This document shows, piece after piece, positions 56,817 to 64,000 of a DNA stretch of 64,000 nucleotides; positions within the stretch are counted from its first letter, which is position 1; every line of letters begins with the position of its first letter. The DNA lies in contig NZ_PGTO01000008.1 in the NCBI RefSeq assembly GCF_003284725.1, positions 87,260-151,259 of the forward strand. The letters run 5' to 3'. Both the position numbers and the translations under genes were made by a program. This stretch comes from Paramagnetospirillum kuznetsovii. GTDB lineage: Bacteria > Pseudomonadota > Alphaproteobacteria > Rhodospirillales > Magnetospirillaceae. The notes under the pieces are model-generated. The model had not been told where the DNA came from and did not search any database. It worked only from the letters and a program-made list of their open reading frames with translations.

Positions 56817-57790
56817 AGGTTCACTCCGATGCGGTCCAGCAGGGGAGGTAGCAGATCGGCATCGTCCCAGTCCAGCGTCACCGGCAGCACCGCGACCTTG
56901 CGCCGCAAATCCTCGGGCAGGCGGACGCGGTCCTTGGTGGTGGTGATGACCTGGGCGTCGTTGGCCGCCGCCTCGCGCAGCAGATCCTCGATCTCGGAGC
57001 GGTCATAGGCGTAATGGTCGGGAAAGGCGGTGGTGGTCACCAGCCGGGCACCGCAGCCTTTCAGGGTCTCGAAGAACTTTTCCGGCCGTCCGATCCCGGC
57101 GAAGGCCACCACCTTGCGCCCCATCAGGGCGGCGCCCTCGGGGCCGGGGGCCAGCCGGGCCCGCAAGACCGGGATCCCGGCCTGCTCGGCCAGTTCCGCC
57201 GTCCCGGCGCGGTCCTCGCCGATGATCACCAGCGCGTCGGCGCGGCGCAGTCCCGTCGCAGCAGGCTCGCGGCAGGGCCCGGCGGGAATGGGGCGTCCGT
57301 TCCCGAAACCGTAACTTCCGTCCACCACCACCAGCGACAGATCCTTGGCAATGCTGCCGTTCTGAAAGCCGTCATCCATGATGATGAGATCAGCGCCCAT
57401 CTCCACCGCCGCCACCGCTCCGTCGGGGCGCCAGCGCGACACCCAGGTGGGCGCCACCTCGGCCAGCAGCAGGGCCTCGTCGCCCATGCGGGCGGCATCG
57501 TGGCGGTCGAGATCCACCGCCCGCGGCCCCACCTCGCTGCCGCCATAGCCCCGCGTCAGCATATGGGGCTTGCGCCCCGCCGCCAGCAGGCGCCGCGCCA
57601 GGGCCATGGCCACCGGCGTCTTGCCAGCGCCGCCAGCCACGATATTGCCGACACAGATGACGGGAACCGCCGGGCGATATTCCTCGGCCCGTTCCAGATT
57701 GCGCGCCACCGCCCATGCATAAACCGCCCCCAGCGGCGCCAGACAGGCAGCCAGGACATTGTCGTCGCGCCAGAAATCAGGAGCGCGCAT
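56813..57790 (-). CDS. lpxK: Tetraacyldisaccharide 4'-kinase
   Basis: LpxK phosphorylates the disaccharide to give lipid IVA. From ATG 57790 it is 325 residues. An N-terminal membrane-facing helix precedes the P-loop VICVGNIVAGGAGKTPVAMAL. MLTRGYGGSEVGPRAVD and LIIMDDGFQNGSIAKDLSLVVVDG are family blocks. FPDHYAYDRSEIEDLL is the C-terminal signature. Its first 14 bases overlap the waaA end. Confidence 0.96.
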   Translation of the reverse strand: MRAPDFWRDDNVLAACLAPLGAVYAWAVARNLERAEEYRPAVPVICVGNIVAGGAGKTPVAMALARRLLAAGRKPHMLTRGYGGSEVGPRAVDLDRHDAARMGDEALLLAEVAPTWVSRWRPDGAVAAVEMGADLIIMDDGFQNGSIAKDLSLVVVDGSYGFGNGRPIPAGPCREPAATGLRRADALVIIGEDRAGTAELAEQAGIPVLRARLAPGPEGAALMGRKVVAFAGIGRPEKFFETLKGCGARLVTTTAFPDHYAYDRSEIEDLLREAAANDAQVITTTKDRVRLPEDLRRKVAVLPVTLDWDDADLLPPLLDRIGVNL

Positions 57791-59057
57791 GGCGTTTCTC
57801 CAAGGCGCCGAGGGCAGGGGCCAGGACGGCCTCCACCGCGTCCAGCACACCAGCCTCCGCCTCGGCCCAGGCGGCGGCCTTGGCGGTCAGGGCGGCGACC
57901 CGCTCGGGCGTCGCCAGCAGCTCGCCCACCACTGTGATCAGAGCATCGGAATCGGCCACTTCCAGCGCCGCCCCGGCCTCCACCATGCGCGGCGCCATGT
58001 CGGGGAAATTCTCCATGGCGGGGCCGAACAGCACGGCGGCGCCGATGCGGGCGGGCTCGAACGGATTCTGGCCGCCGCCCACCGCCAGGCTTTTCCCGAC
58101 GAACACGATGGGAGCCAGCCGGTAGAACAGCCCCAACTCGCCGATGGTGTCGGCCACATAGATGTCCGTATCGGCGCCAAGGGCCTCGTCCGCCGAGCGC
58201 AAGGCCACCCTAAGGCCAAGGCCGCGCAGTTCCGCCGCCACCTCGGCCCCACGGGGCGGATGGCGGGGAACGATCAGGGTCAGCAGACCGGGAAAGCGGG
58301 CGGCCAGCGCCTTATGAACCGAGGCCGCCACGGCTTCCTCGCCGGGATGGGTGCTGGAGGCCAGCCAGACCGGGCGGCCCGCCACGGCGGCATTCAGCCG
58401 CGCCAGCCCCGCCCCATCGGCGGGCAGCGGCGGCACCGCGTATTTGAGATTGCCCAGGCAGCGCACGTCGCGGCCGCCCAGGGCGCGGATGCGCCTTGCG
58501 TCGTCCTCGGTCTGGGCGAGGCAGAGATCGAAGCCGGACAGCAGCCTGCGGATGAAGCCAGGCGCCCGGCTCCAGCCGTCGAACGACTTGGCCGAGACGC
58601 GACCTTGGACCAGCACCAGCCCGATTCCGCGCCGACGGCTTTCCACCAGCAGATTGGGCCAGAATTCCGATTCCGCCCACAGCGCCAGATCGGGCCGCCA
58701 GTGGTCGAGGAAGCCGCGCACATAGGCCATGCGGTCCACCGGCACATATTGATGCAAGGCGCCCTTGGGCAGGCGCTCGCCCATCAGCTTGGCCGAGGTC
58801 ACGGTGCCAGTGGTGACCAGGACGGTCAGACGCCTTGCGCACAGCCGCTCGATCAGCGGCAGCATGGACAGGGATTCGCCCACCGAGGCGGCATGGACCC
58901 AGACCAGCGGCCCCGCCGGGCGCGAGCGGCCGGGACGCCCCAGCCGTTCGGGGAATCGCTGCACATCCTCCTTGCCGCGCCGCTTGCGGCGGTCGAGATA
59001 GAGCGAGATCAGCGGCGCCCCCATGGTGGTCAGGCCGCGATAGAGGCGGTAGATCAT
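57777..59057 (-). CDS. waaA: 3-deoxy-D-manno-octulosonic acid transferase (Kdo transferase)
   Basis: WaaA adds Kdo to lipid IVA at the inner face of the inner membrane. From ATG 59057 it is 426 residues. An N-terminal anchor ([19 protein letters not shown]) is followed by the GT-B fold: LVWVHAASVGESLSMLPLI, LWAESEFWPNLLVESR, LGNLKYAVPP, WLASSTHPGEEAV and FVGKSLAVGGGQNPFEPA. It overlaps the DUF374 gene by 4 bases (ATGA). Confidence 0.96.
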   Translation of the reverse strand: MIYRLYRGLTTMGAPLISLYLDRRKRRGKEDVQRFPERLGRPGRSRPAGPLVWVHAASVGESLSMLPLIERLCARRLTVLVTTGTVTSAKLMGERLPKGALHQYVPVDRMAYVRGFLDHWRPDLALWAESEFWPNLLVESRRRGIGLVLVQGRVSAKSFDGWSRAPGFIRRLLSGFDLCLAQTEDDARRIRALGGRDVRCLGNLKYAVPPLPADGAGLARLNAAVAGRPVWLASSTHPGEEAVAASVHKALAARFPGLLTLIVPRHPPRGAEVAAELRGLGLRVALRSADEALGADTDIYVADTIGELGLFYRLAPIVFVGKSLAVGGGQNPFEPARIGAAVLFGPAMENFPDMAPRMVEAGAALEVADSDALITVVGELLATPERVAALTAKAAAWAEAEAGVLDAVEAVLAPALGALEKRHARS

Positions 59058-59764
59058 GGCGCCGCCTCCGCCTGTTCGGGTTCCGGGCTCTCCACGCCCA
59101 TCAGACGGTCGGCTTCCAGGGTGATGGCGTTGAGGCTGTCCTCGACCTTGAGCCGCAGCAGGTCCAGCGCTTCCTCGTCGGCATCGCGGGGCACGGTGAT
59201 GGGATCGGCCCAGACGAACACGCCGGTGGAAAACGGCAGGGCCAATGCGAAGCGGTCCCAACTGCGCAGCACTTTCCGCCTGCGGGTGGAGAAGGTGGCG
59301 CACAGCACCGGAACACCCGCCAGGCGGGCCACATTGACGATGCCGGCGGACGCCCGCATGCGCGGCCCCTTGGGACCGTCGGGGGTGATGCCGACGCATT
59401 GGCCCGATTTGAGGGATTTCAGCATGGCGCGGAGCGCGGCGCTGCCGCCCCGCGTCGAGGATCCCGCCACGGTCTGGATACCGAAATGCGACACGGTCCG
59501 CGCGATCAGCTGGCCGTCGCGGTGCTGGCTGATCAGCATGTGGATGGGAACCGACGACCGCCAGCTTTTCGGCATCATCAGGATGCGGCCGTGCCAGAAG
59601 GCCAGGATGAAGGGCTGGCCTTCGTCCCACAGCCGGTTGGCGTGCTCGCCGTTGATCACCCGCCAGCGGCCGGTGGCATGGACGAAGCGGATATAGAGCG
59701 AGCCCAGCCAACAGAGCAGGCCCCGCAACCCCTCGCTCTTGCCGATGCGCTTGGCCAGCCCCAT
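59054..59764 (-). CDS. DUF374 lysophospholipid acyltransferase family protein
   Basis: The 236-residue protein of the PlsC-like fold is commonly found between msbA and waaA in alphaproteobacteria. It shows FILAFWHGRILMMP and MLISQHRDGQLIARTVSHFG with the His-X4-Asp acyltransferase motif. GITPDGPKGPRMRASAGIVNVARLAGVPVL follows. It probably acylates a lipid A or phospholipid precursor; the substrate is unproven. Three bases separate it from msbA. Confidence 0.9.
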   Translation of the reverse strand: MGLAKRIGKSEGLRGLLCWLGSLYIRFVHATGRWRVINGEHANRLWDEGQPFILAFWHGRILMMPKSWRSSVPIHMLISQHRDGQLIARTVSHFGIQTVAGSSTRGGSAALRAMLKSLKSGQCVGITPDGPKGPRMRASAGIVNVARLAGVPVLCATFSTRRRKVLRSWDRFALALPFSTGVFVWADPITVPRDADEEALDLLRLKVEDSLNAITLEADRLMGVESPEPEQAEAAP

Positions 59765-59767
59765 GAC

Positions 59768-61549
59768 TTAAGCTCCGGCGGGAAGGGGCTCGTCGGCGAA
59801 TTGCATGGCGTAAAGCCGGGCATAGATGCCGTCATGCGCCATCAGGGTCGCATGGTCCCCCGATTCCACCACCCGGCCGCGATCCATCACATGGATCAGG
59901 TCGGCATTGACCACTGTGGACAGGCGGTGGGCGATGACGATGGTGGTGCGGCCCTTCATCAGATGCTCCAGCGCCGTCTGGACCTGGCGTTCCGATTCGG
60001 TGTCGAGCGCGCTGGTGGCCTCGTCCAGCAGCAGGATGGGGGCGTTCTTCAGCATGGCCCGGGCGATGGCGAGGCGCTGGCGCTGACCGCCCGACAGATT
60101 CAAGCCGCGCTCGCCCACCACGGTGTCGTAGCCATCGGGCAGGCTGACGATGAAGTCGTGGGCGGCGGCCGAACGGGCGGCGGCCTCGATCTCCTCGTCG
60201 GTGGCGCCGAAGCGGCCATAGGCGATATTGGCCCTGATCGTATCGTCGAACAGGGTGATTTCCTGGCTGACCAGGGCCATCTTGGCCCGTAGGCTCGCCA
60301 TGGTGACGGTGCGGATATCCTGCCCGTCCACCTGCACATGGCCGTCGGTGACCTCGAAGAAGCGGGGCAGCAGGTTAAGCACGGTGGACTTGCCCGCCCC
60401 CGACGGCCCCACCAGCGCCACCGTCTTGCCGCCCGGCGCCACCAGATCGATGCCGTCCAGCACCGCCTTGCTGCCGTCATAGGTGAAGAACACGCCCTCG
60501 AAGCGGACATTGCCTTCCAAAACCACCAGATCCTTGGCATCGGGCCGGTCGAGAATGGCGGGCGGCGCGTCCAGCACCTGGAAGGTCCGCGACGCGGCGG
60601 CCAGACCGGCCTGGAGATTGGTGTTGAGCGAAGCCAGCGACTTGAGCGGCCGATAGGCCAGCATCAGGGCGGTGATGAAGGAGAAGAAGGCGCCCGGCGT
60701 GGTCTCGCCGGAAATGACCCGCGAGCCGCCATAGAGGATCACCACCGTGATGGCGACACCACCCAGCAGCTCCATGATGGGCGACGAGGCCGAGCGCACA
60801 CGCGCCGCCTTGTAGGTCAGGTCTTGCAGCATCTCCACCAGGGAATGCACCTTGGCCTTCTCGTAGTCCTCCATGCCATAGGCCTTGACCACCCGGATGC
60901 CCTGGACAGCCTGTTCCAGATAGGTGGTCAACTGGCCCAGATGTTCCTGGGTGTTGTCGGTCACCTTGCGCATGCGGCGGCCCAGCTTGGCGATGGGCAG
61001 GATGGCGATGGGGAAGATGAAGAAGGTCCAGGCCGACAGCCGCCAGTCCTGATAGAACATGGCGCCCACCAGGAAGATCAGGGACGAGGCATCCTTGCCC
61101 GCGCCCGTCAAGGCGTCCGACACCGCGAAACGCATCTGCGAGATGTCGTTGGTCAGCCGCGATAGGATGCGACCGGTGGAATTGGCGTGAAAGAAGGCGA
61201 CGTCGAGCCGCATGAGATGGGCGAACAGCCGCGACTGCATGTCGGCGATGACCCTGAGGCCCACCTTGGACAGGAACACCGCCTCGCCGTAATTGCACAC
61301 GGATTTCAGCGCGAAGGTGCCCAGCACCGCCAGGCCCAGCGGCCACAGGAAGTCGGACTGTCGCTCGGTGAAGATCTTATTGACCACCGGGTCCATCAGC
61401 AGGGCATAGCCGGCATTGGCCCCGGCGCCCACGACCATGCAAAGCACGGCAAGCACCACCTTGCCCAGGTAAGGGCGCATGCCCTCCTTCAACAGGCGGC
61501 GCACCAACACCAGGGTGGAGTGATCGAAGGAAATCTTTTGCTTGCTCAA
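59768..61549 (-). CDS. msbA: Lipid A export ABC transporter, MsbA-type
   Basis: MsbA flips lipid A core across the inner membrane. About 593 residues from TTG 61549. The membrane domain (about 20-310) has six helices and the NSTGRILSRLTNDISQMR coupling region. The ATPase domain has Walker A LVGPSGAGKSTVLN, signature LNLSGGQRQRLAIARA, Walker B PILLLDEATSALD and H-loop IVIAHRLSTV. There is no ATG near the homology start; the frame is open to ATG 61660 but those residues are atypical, so the start is uncertain. It heads the lipid A operon. Confidence 0.92.
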   Translation of the reverse strand: MSKQKISFDHSTLVLVRRLLKEGMRPYLGKVVLAVLCMVVGAGANAGYALLMDPVVNKIFTERQSDFLWPLGLAVLGTFALKSVCNYGEAVFLSKVGLRVIADMQSRLFAHLMRLDVAFFHANSTGRILSRLTNDISQMRFAVSDALTGAGKDASSLIFLVGAMFYQDWRLSAWTFFIFPIAILPIAKLGRRMRKVTDNTQEHLGQLTTYLEQAVQGIRVVKAYGMEDYEKAKVHSLVEMLQDLTYKAARVRSASSPIMELLGGVAITVVILYGGSRVISGETTPGAFFSFITALMLAYRPLKSLASLNTNLQAGLAAASRTFQVLDAPPAILDRPDAKDLVVLEGNVRFEGVFFTYDGSKAVLDGIDLVAPGGKTVALVGPSGAGKSTVLNLLPRFFEVTDGHVQVDGQDIRTVTMASLRAKMALVSQEITLFDDTIRANIAYGRFGATDEEIEAAARSAAAHDFIVSLPDGYDTVVGERGLNLSGGQRQRLAIARAMLKNAPILLLDEATSALDTESERQVQTALEHLMKGRTTIVIAHRLSTVVNADLIHVMDRGRVVESGDHATLMAHDGIYARLYAMQFADEPLPAGA

Positions 61550-61763
61550 GGGCGTGACCGTTTTCGTCCGCTGAATGCGGGCCGGACCATAACACGCAAG
61601 CCGGTTCCGGCCAATGGTGCGGTTTTCGGCCCGGATCGAACCAATGCGGGCATCCATCACGGGATCACAACATCAATTCTTGCCTCTTGATTCGGCGCGC
61701 CGCAACCACAACATACTTTAGTGATGGGCATGATCACGTCAAAAGCCTTAGGAATATCGCACG

Positions 61764-62258
61764 ATGCCACTCCGCAATTCACCAAGCCCGCCCCCTGCCG
61801 GAATTGATCCCCAAGACAAGCGGCGTCCCAGTCGGGGCAGACTGGCCGACGGCAGCGCCAATCCCATCGACGCTCATGTGGGCACCCGCCTGCGTCTGCG
61901 CCGGACCCTTCTCGGCATGAGCCAGGACAGTCTTGGAATGGCCATCGGGATGACCTTCCAGCAGGTGCAGAAATATGAACGCGGCGCCAATCGCATCAGT
62001 GCGTCGCGGCTGTTCGACTTGTCTCGCACCCTCGATGTCCCGATCAGCTATTTCTTCGAAGGCCTCTCGGACGCGGCCCAGGCCGCCTCGCCCGCCGCCG
62101 TGATCAAGGGAAGCGCTCCGGCCTCCGTCGATGACCAGGGACGCAGTCCCATGGCCAAGCGGGAAACCCTGGAACTGGTCCGCGCCTATTACCGCATCAG
62201 CGATCCCAAGGTGCGCGATCAGGTCTACGCCCTGGCCAAGGCGCTGGCGTCAAGCTGA
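61764..62258 (+). CDS. XRE-family helix-turn-helix transcriptional regulator
   Basis: The 164-residue protein has a Cro/CI-type HTH at about 37-100 ([41 protein letters not shown]). The [10 protein letters not shown] and [11 protein letters not shown] pattern is common among alphaproteobacterial regulators of symbiosis, cell envelope or growth. The N-terminal 36 residues are proline-rich and may be disordered. It diverges from msbA across a gap of about 210 bases and precedes the phosphatase gene. Targets unknown. Confidence 0.85.
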   Translation: MPLRNSPSPPPAGIDPQDKRRPSRGRLADGSANPIDAHVGTRLRLRRTLLGMSQDSLGMAIGMTFQQVQKYERGANRISASRLFDLSRTLDVPISYFFEGLSDAAQAASPAAVIKGSAPASVDDQGRSPMAKRETLELVRAYYRISDPKVRDQVYALAKALASS

Positions 62259-62346
62259 GAACGGTGGCCGAAACGCCGACGGGACTATCCATCCCGTCCG
62301 TTTCGCGCCACACTCTCGGCCAGATGACGCAGCCGAGACCGCATCC

Positions 62347-63120
62347 ATGACCACTCTGCCTTCCCAATTCGTGGCCCTTGCCGAACGGCTGGCCGACGCC
62401 GCCCGACCGGTGGTGCGCAAATATTTTCGCACCCCGGTGGCGGTGGACGACAAGTCCGACGCCAGCCCGGTGACCATCGCCGATCGCGAGGTGGAAGCGG
62501 CCATGCGCGCCATCCTGGCCGCCGAGGCCCCCGATCACGGCATTCTGGGGGAAGAACACGGCCGCACCAATTGCGAGGCGGAATGGGTCTGGGTGCTTGA
62601 TCCCATCGACGGCACCGCCGCCTTCATCACCGGAAAGCCCAGTTTCGGCACCTTGATCGCCCTGGCCCATAACGGCGTCCCGGTGCTGGGCATCATCGAC
62701 CAAGCCTTCACCGATGAACGCTGGATGGGCGTGGCGGGCCGTCCCACTACCTTGAACGGCCAACCGGCCAAGGTGCGCGCCTGTCCCGATCTGGCCCATG
62801 CCTATGCCTTCACCACCGCGCCGGAACTGTTTTGCGCCCAGACCCGCCCGGCCTGGGACCGCGTGGCAGGCAAGGTCAAGCGGGTGCGCTACGGCTGCGA
62901 CTGCTACGCCTATGCCCTGGCGGCGTCGGGCTTCGTCGATCTGGTGGTGGAAGCGGGGCTGAAACCCTACGACTACTGCGCCCTGGTTCCGGTGGTCGAA
63001 GGCGCGGGCGGCGTCATGACCGACTGGGCGGGCAAGCCGCTGACCATCGCCTCGGACGGCCGTGTCTGCGCCGCCGGAGACTCGCGGGTGCATGCCGAGG
63101 CGCTGAGGGTGCTGGCGTGA
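62347..63120 (+). CDS. hisN: Histidinol-phosphatase / inositol monophosphatase family (HisN-type)
   Basis: The 257-residue Mg-dependent phosphatase starts at ATG 62347. The metal site is spread over ILGEEHGRTN (Glu), VLDPIDGTAAFITGKPSFG (Asp-Pro-Ile-Asp-Gly-Thr) and the C-terminal GLKPYDYCALVPVVEGAGGVMTDW. The FITGKP form of motif 2 favours a HisN-type histidinol-phosphate phosphatase in actinobacteria and alphaproteobacteria; inositol-phosphatase activity is possible. The stop overlaps the nth GTG. Confidence 0.85.
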   Translation: MTTLPSQFVALAERLADAARPVVRKYFRTPVAVDDKSDASPVTIADREVEAAMRAILAAEAPDHGILGEEHGRTNCEAEWVWVLDPIDGTAAFITGKPSFGTLIALAHNGVPVLGIIDQAFTDERWMGVAGRPTTLNGQPAKVRACPDLAHAYAFTTAPELFCAQTRPAWDRVAGKVKRVRYGCDCYAYALAASGFVDLVVEAGLKPYDYCALVPVVEGAGGVMTDWAGKPLTIASDGRVCAAGDSRVHAEALRVLA

Positions 63121-63749
63121 AGGCAGCCGATATCGACCAGTTCTACGCCCGGCTGGCAAGCGCCAATCCCGAGCCGAAAAGCGATCTGGAATACAGTTCT
63201 CCCTATACCTTGCTGGTGGCCGTGGTCCTGTCGGCCCAGGCCACCGATACCGGCGTCAACAAGGCGACAAGGCCACTCTTCGCCACCGTCGCCACCCCGT
63301 CCGCCATGGTGGAACTGGGTGAGGAACGCCTGGCCCAGGCCATCCGGACCATCGGCCTGTACAAGACCAAGGCCAGGAACGTCATCGCCCTGTCGCAGAT
63401 CCTGCTGGCCAGACATGGCGGCAAGGTGCCCCATGACCGGGACGCGCTGGAGGCATTGCCCGGAGTGGGGCGCAAGACCGCCAATGTGGTGCTCAATATC
63501 GCCTTCGGCGAACCCACCATCGCGGTGGACACCCACTGTTTCCGGGTGGCCAACCGCACCGGGCTGGCGCCCGGCAAGACGGTTCTCGAGGTGGAAAACG
63601 GCCTCGTCAGGAAGACGCCCAAACGCTGGGCAAATCACGCCCATCATTGGCTGATCCTGCACGGCCGCTATGTGTGCAAGGCGCGCAAGCCCGATTGTCC
63701 CGCCTGCGTCGTGCGCGACCTGTGTGGCTTCAAGGCCAAGGATATCTAG
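63117..63749 (+). CDS. nth: Endonuclease III
   Basis: This 210-residue DNA glycosylase/AP lyase removes oxidised pyrimidines. GTG 63117 overlaps the previous stop. The helix-hairpin-helix LPGVGRKTANVVLN carries the catalytic lysine and VDTHCFRVANR the catalytic aspartate. The [4Fe-4S] cysteines CKARKPDCPACVVRDLC match the family spacing (C-X6-C-X2-C-X5-C). Confidence 0.97.
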   Translation: MKAADIDQFYARLASANPEPKSDLEYSSPYTLLVAVVLSAQATDTGVNKATRPLFATVATPSAMVELGEERLAQAIRTIGLYKTKARNVIALSQILLARHGGKVPHDRDALEALPGVGRKTANVVLNIAFGEPTIAVDTHCFRVANRTGLAPGKTVLEVENGLVRKTPKRWANHAHHWLILHGRYVCKARKPDCPACVVRDLCGFKAKDI

Positions 63750-63814
63750 GGCTGTATCGACATTCGGGGAATTCGTCTGAAATCGGGCCGGAACGTCTGT
63801 CTCGTAGGAATTTT

Positions 63815-63902
63815 AGCCACAGATGAACACAGATAAACTCAGATGAATTGAGGTATTTCCTTATCTGTGTCCCGCGCAGCGGGGATCTGTGTTCATGTGT
63901 GG
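63815..63902. repeat. Inverted repeat of CACAGATGAACACAGAT type after nth
   Basis: The left arm at 63815-63845 has CCACAGATGAACACAGATAA. The right arm at 63863-63902 is its reverse complement interrupted by a small GC hairpin (CCCGCGCAGCGGGG). This sequence family is one I know as a dispersed repeat in many unrelated bacteria. The rest of 63750-64000 holds no gene I can support. Confidence 0.8.
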
Positions 63903-64000
63903 ACGGCCCCTGCGTTGCAAGGAAAATGTGAAGCAGGCACCACCGGTCTGGGGCAGTCATGTGTCCGGCCTGTTTGCGCGGCATACCTGGCCGCTGGCCA

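Noticed and set aside
57777..59711. A 644-codon frame suggesting an acyltransferase-WaaA fusion
   Set aside because: The N-terminal 218 codons are the wrong frame of the DUF374 gene; WaaA homology begins at ATG 59057 with a standard ATGA overlap.

Overview
This window looks like the chromosome of a high-GC alphaproteobacterium. Gene content points to Rhodospirillales, most likely a magnetospirillum (Magnetospirillum/Paramagnetospirillum). The reasons are a five-gene cheAWYBR operon next to a ChpT-like phosphotransferase, an alphaproteobacterial msbA-DUF374-waaA-lpxK-lpxL operon, CtrA-pathway parts, and several PAS, GGDEF/EAL and hemerythrin signalling proteins. The genus is an inference from memory of gene order. 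No magnetosome gene is present. Genes are tightly packed, and many starts overlap the previous stop (ATGA or TGATG), so translational coupling is common.

Layout. 1-6.3 kb (minus): the start of a PAS sensor protein running off the left edge; mtnP, which is in frame with an upstream membrane methyltransferase gene; a TPR-like protein; and the queuosine genes tgt and queA. 6.4-8.1 kb: a proline iminopeptidase and a FitA/VapC-type toxin-antitoxin pair. 8.1-13.4 kb: a RsbU/RsbW-like phosphatase-kinase fusion and a STAS protein, followed by a Mla-type lipid transport operon (mlaE, mlaF, mlaD, lipoprotein). 13.4-15.4 kb: an RNA m5U methyltransferase and chpT. 15.6-21.2 kb: cheA-cheW-cheY-cheB-cheR. 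21.2-25.5 kb: xseA, purD, and queD-queE with a conserved small gene. 25.6-31.1 kb: a PAS-GGDEF-EAL protein behind a poly-G tract, rsmE, and def-fmt-truA.

31.1-33.6 kb is a lower-GC restriction-modification island (5mC methyltransferase and a restriction endonuclease) placed between truA and an AmpG-like transporter. 35.5-43 kb: alanine dehydrogenase, pyrophosphatase, a 542-aa unknown protein, creA, and a roughly 1150-residue single-chain NfnAB-like flavoprotein. 43-49.5 kb: LysE exporter, GNAT, polysaccharide deacetylase, GST, a Nudix protein, two small Cys-rich proteins, a bacteriohemerythrin and aminopeptidase P. 49.8-54.9 kb: an unknown protein, accA, a GT2 glycosyltransferase, a TVP38 membrane protein, a BON lipoprotein and another unknown. 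54.9-61.5 kb (minus): an RlmM-like methyltransferase and the lipid A/Kdo operon. 61.8-63.7 kb: an XRE regulator, a HisN-type phosphatase and nth.

Functional threads. The four queuosine genes (tgt, queA, queD, queE) lie in two places. Envelope lipid work appears twice (Mla and Lpx). Signalling is heavily represented. Intergenic DNA carries several palindromic repeat families: a REP-like GC-rich element in at least four places, a CACCAAGG-type inverted repeat, a CACAGATGAACACAGAT-type inverted repeat and a CCCGCNTTCGCGGG-type pair. No tRNA, rRNA, CRISPR array, prophage or intact insertion sequence was recognised.
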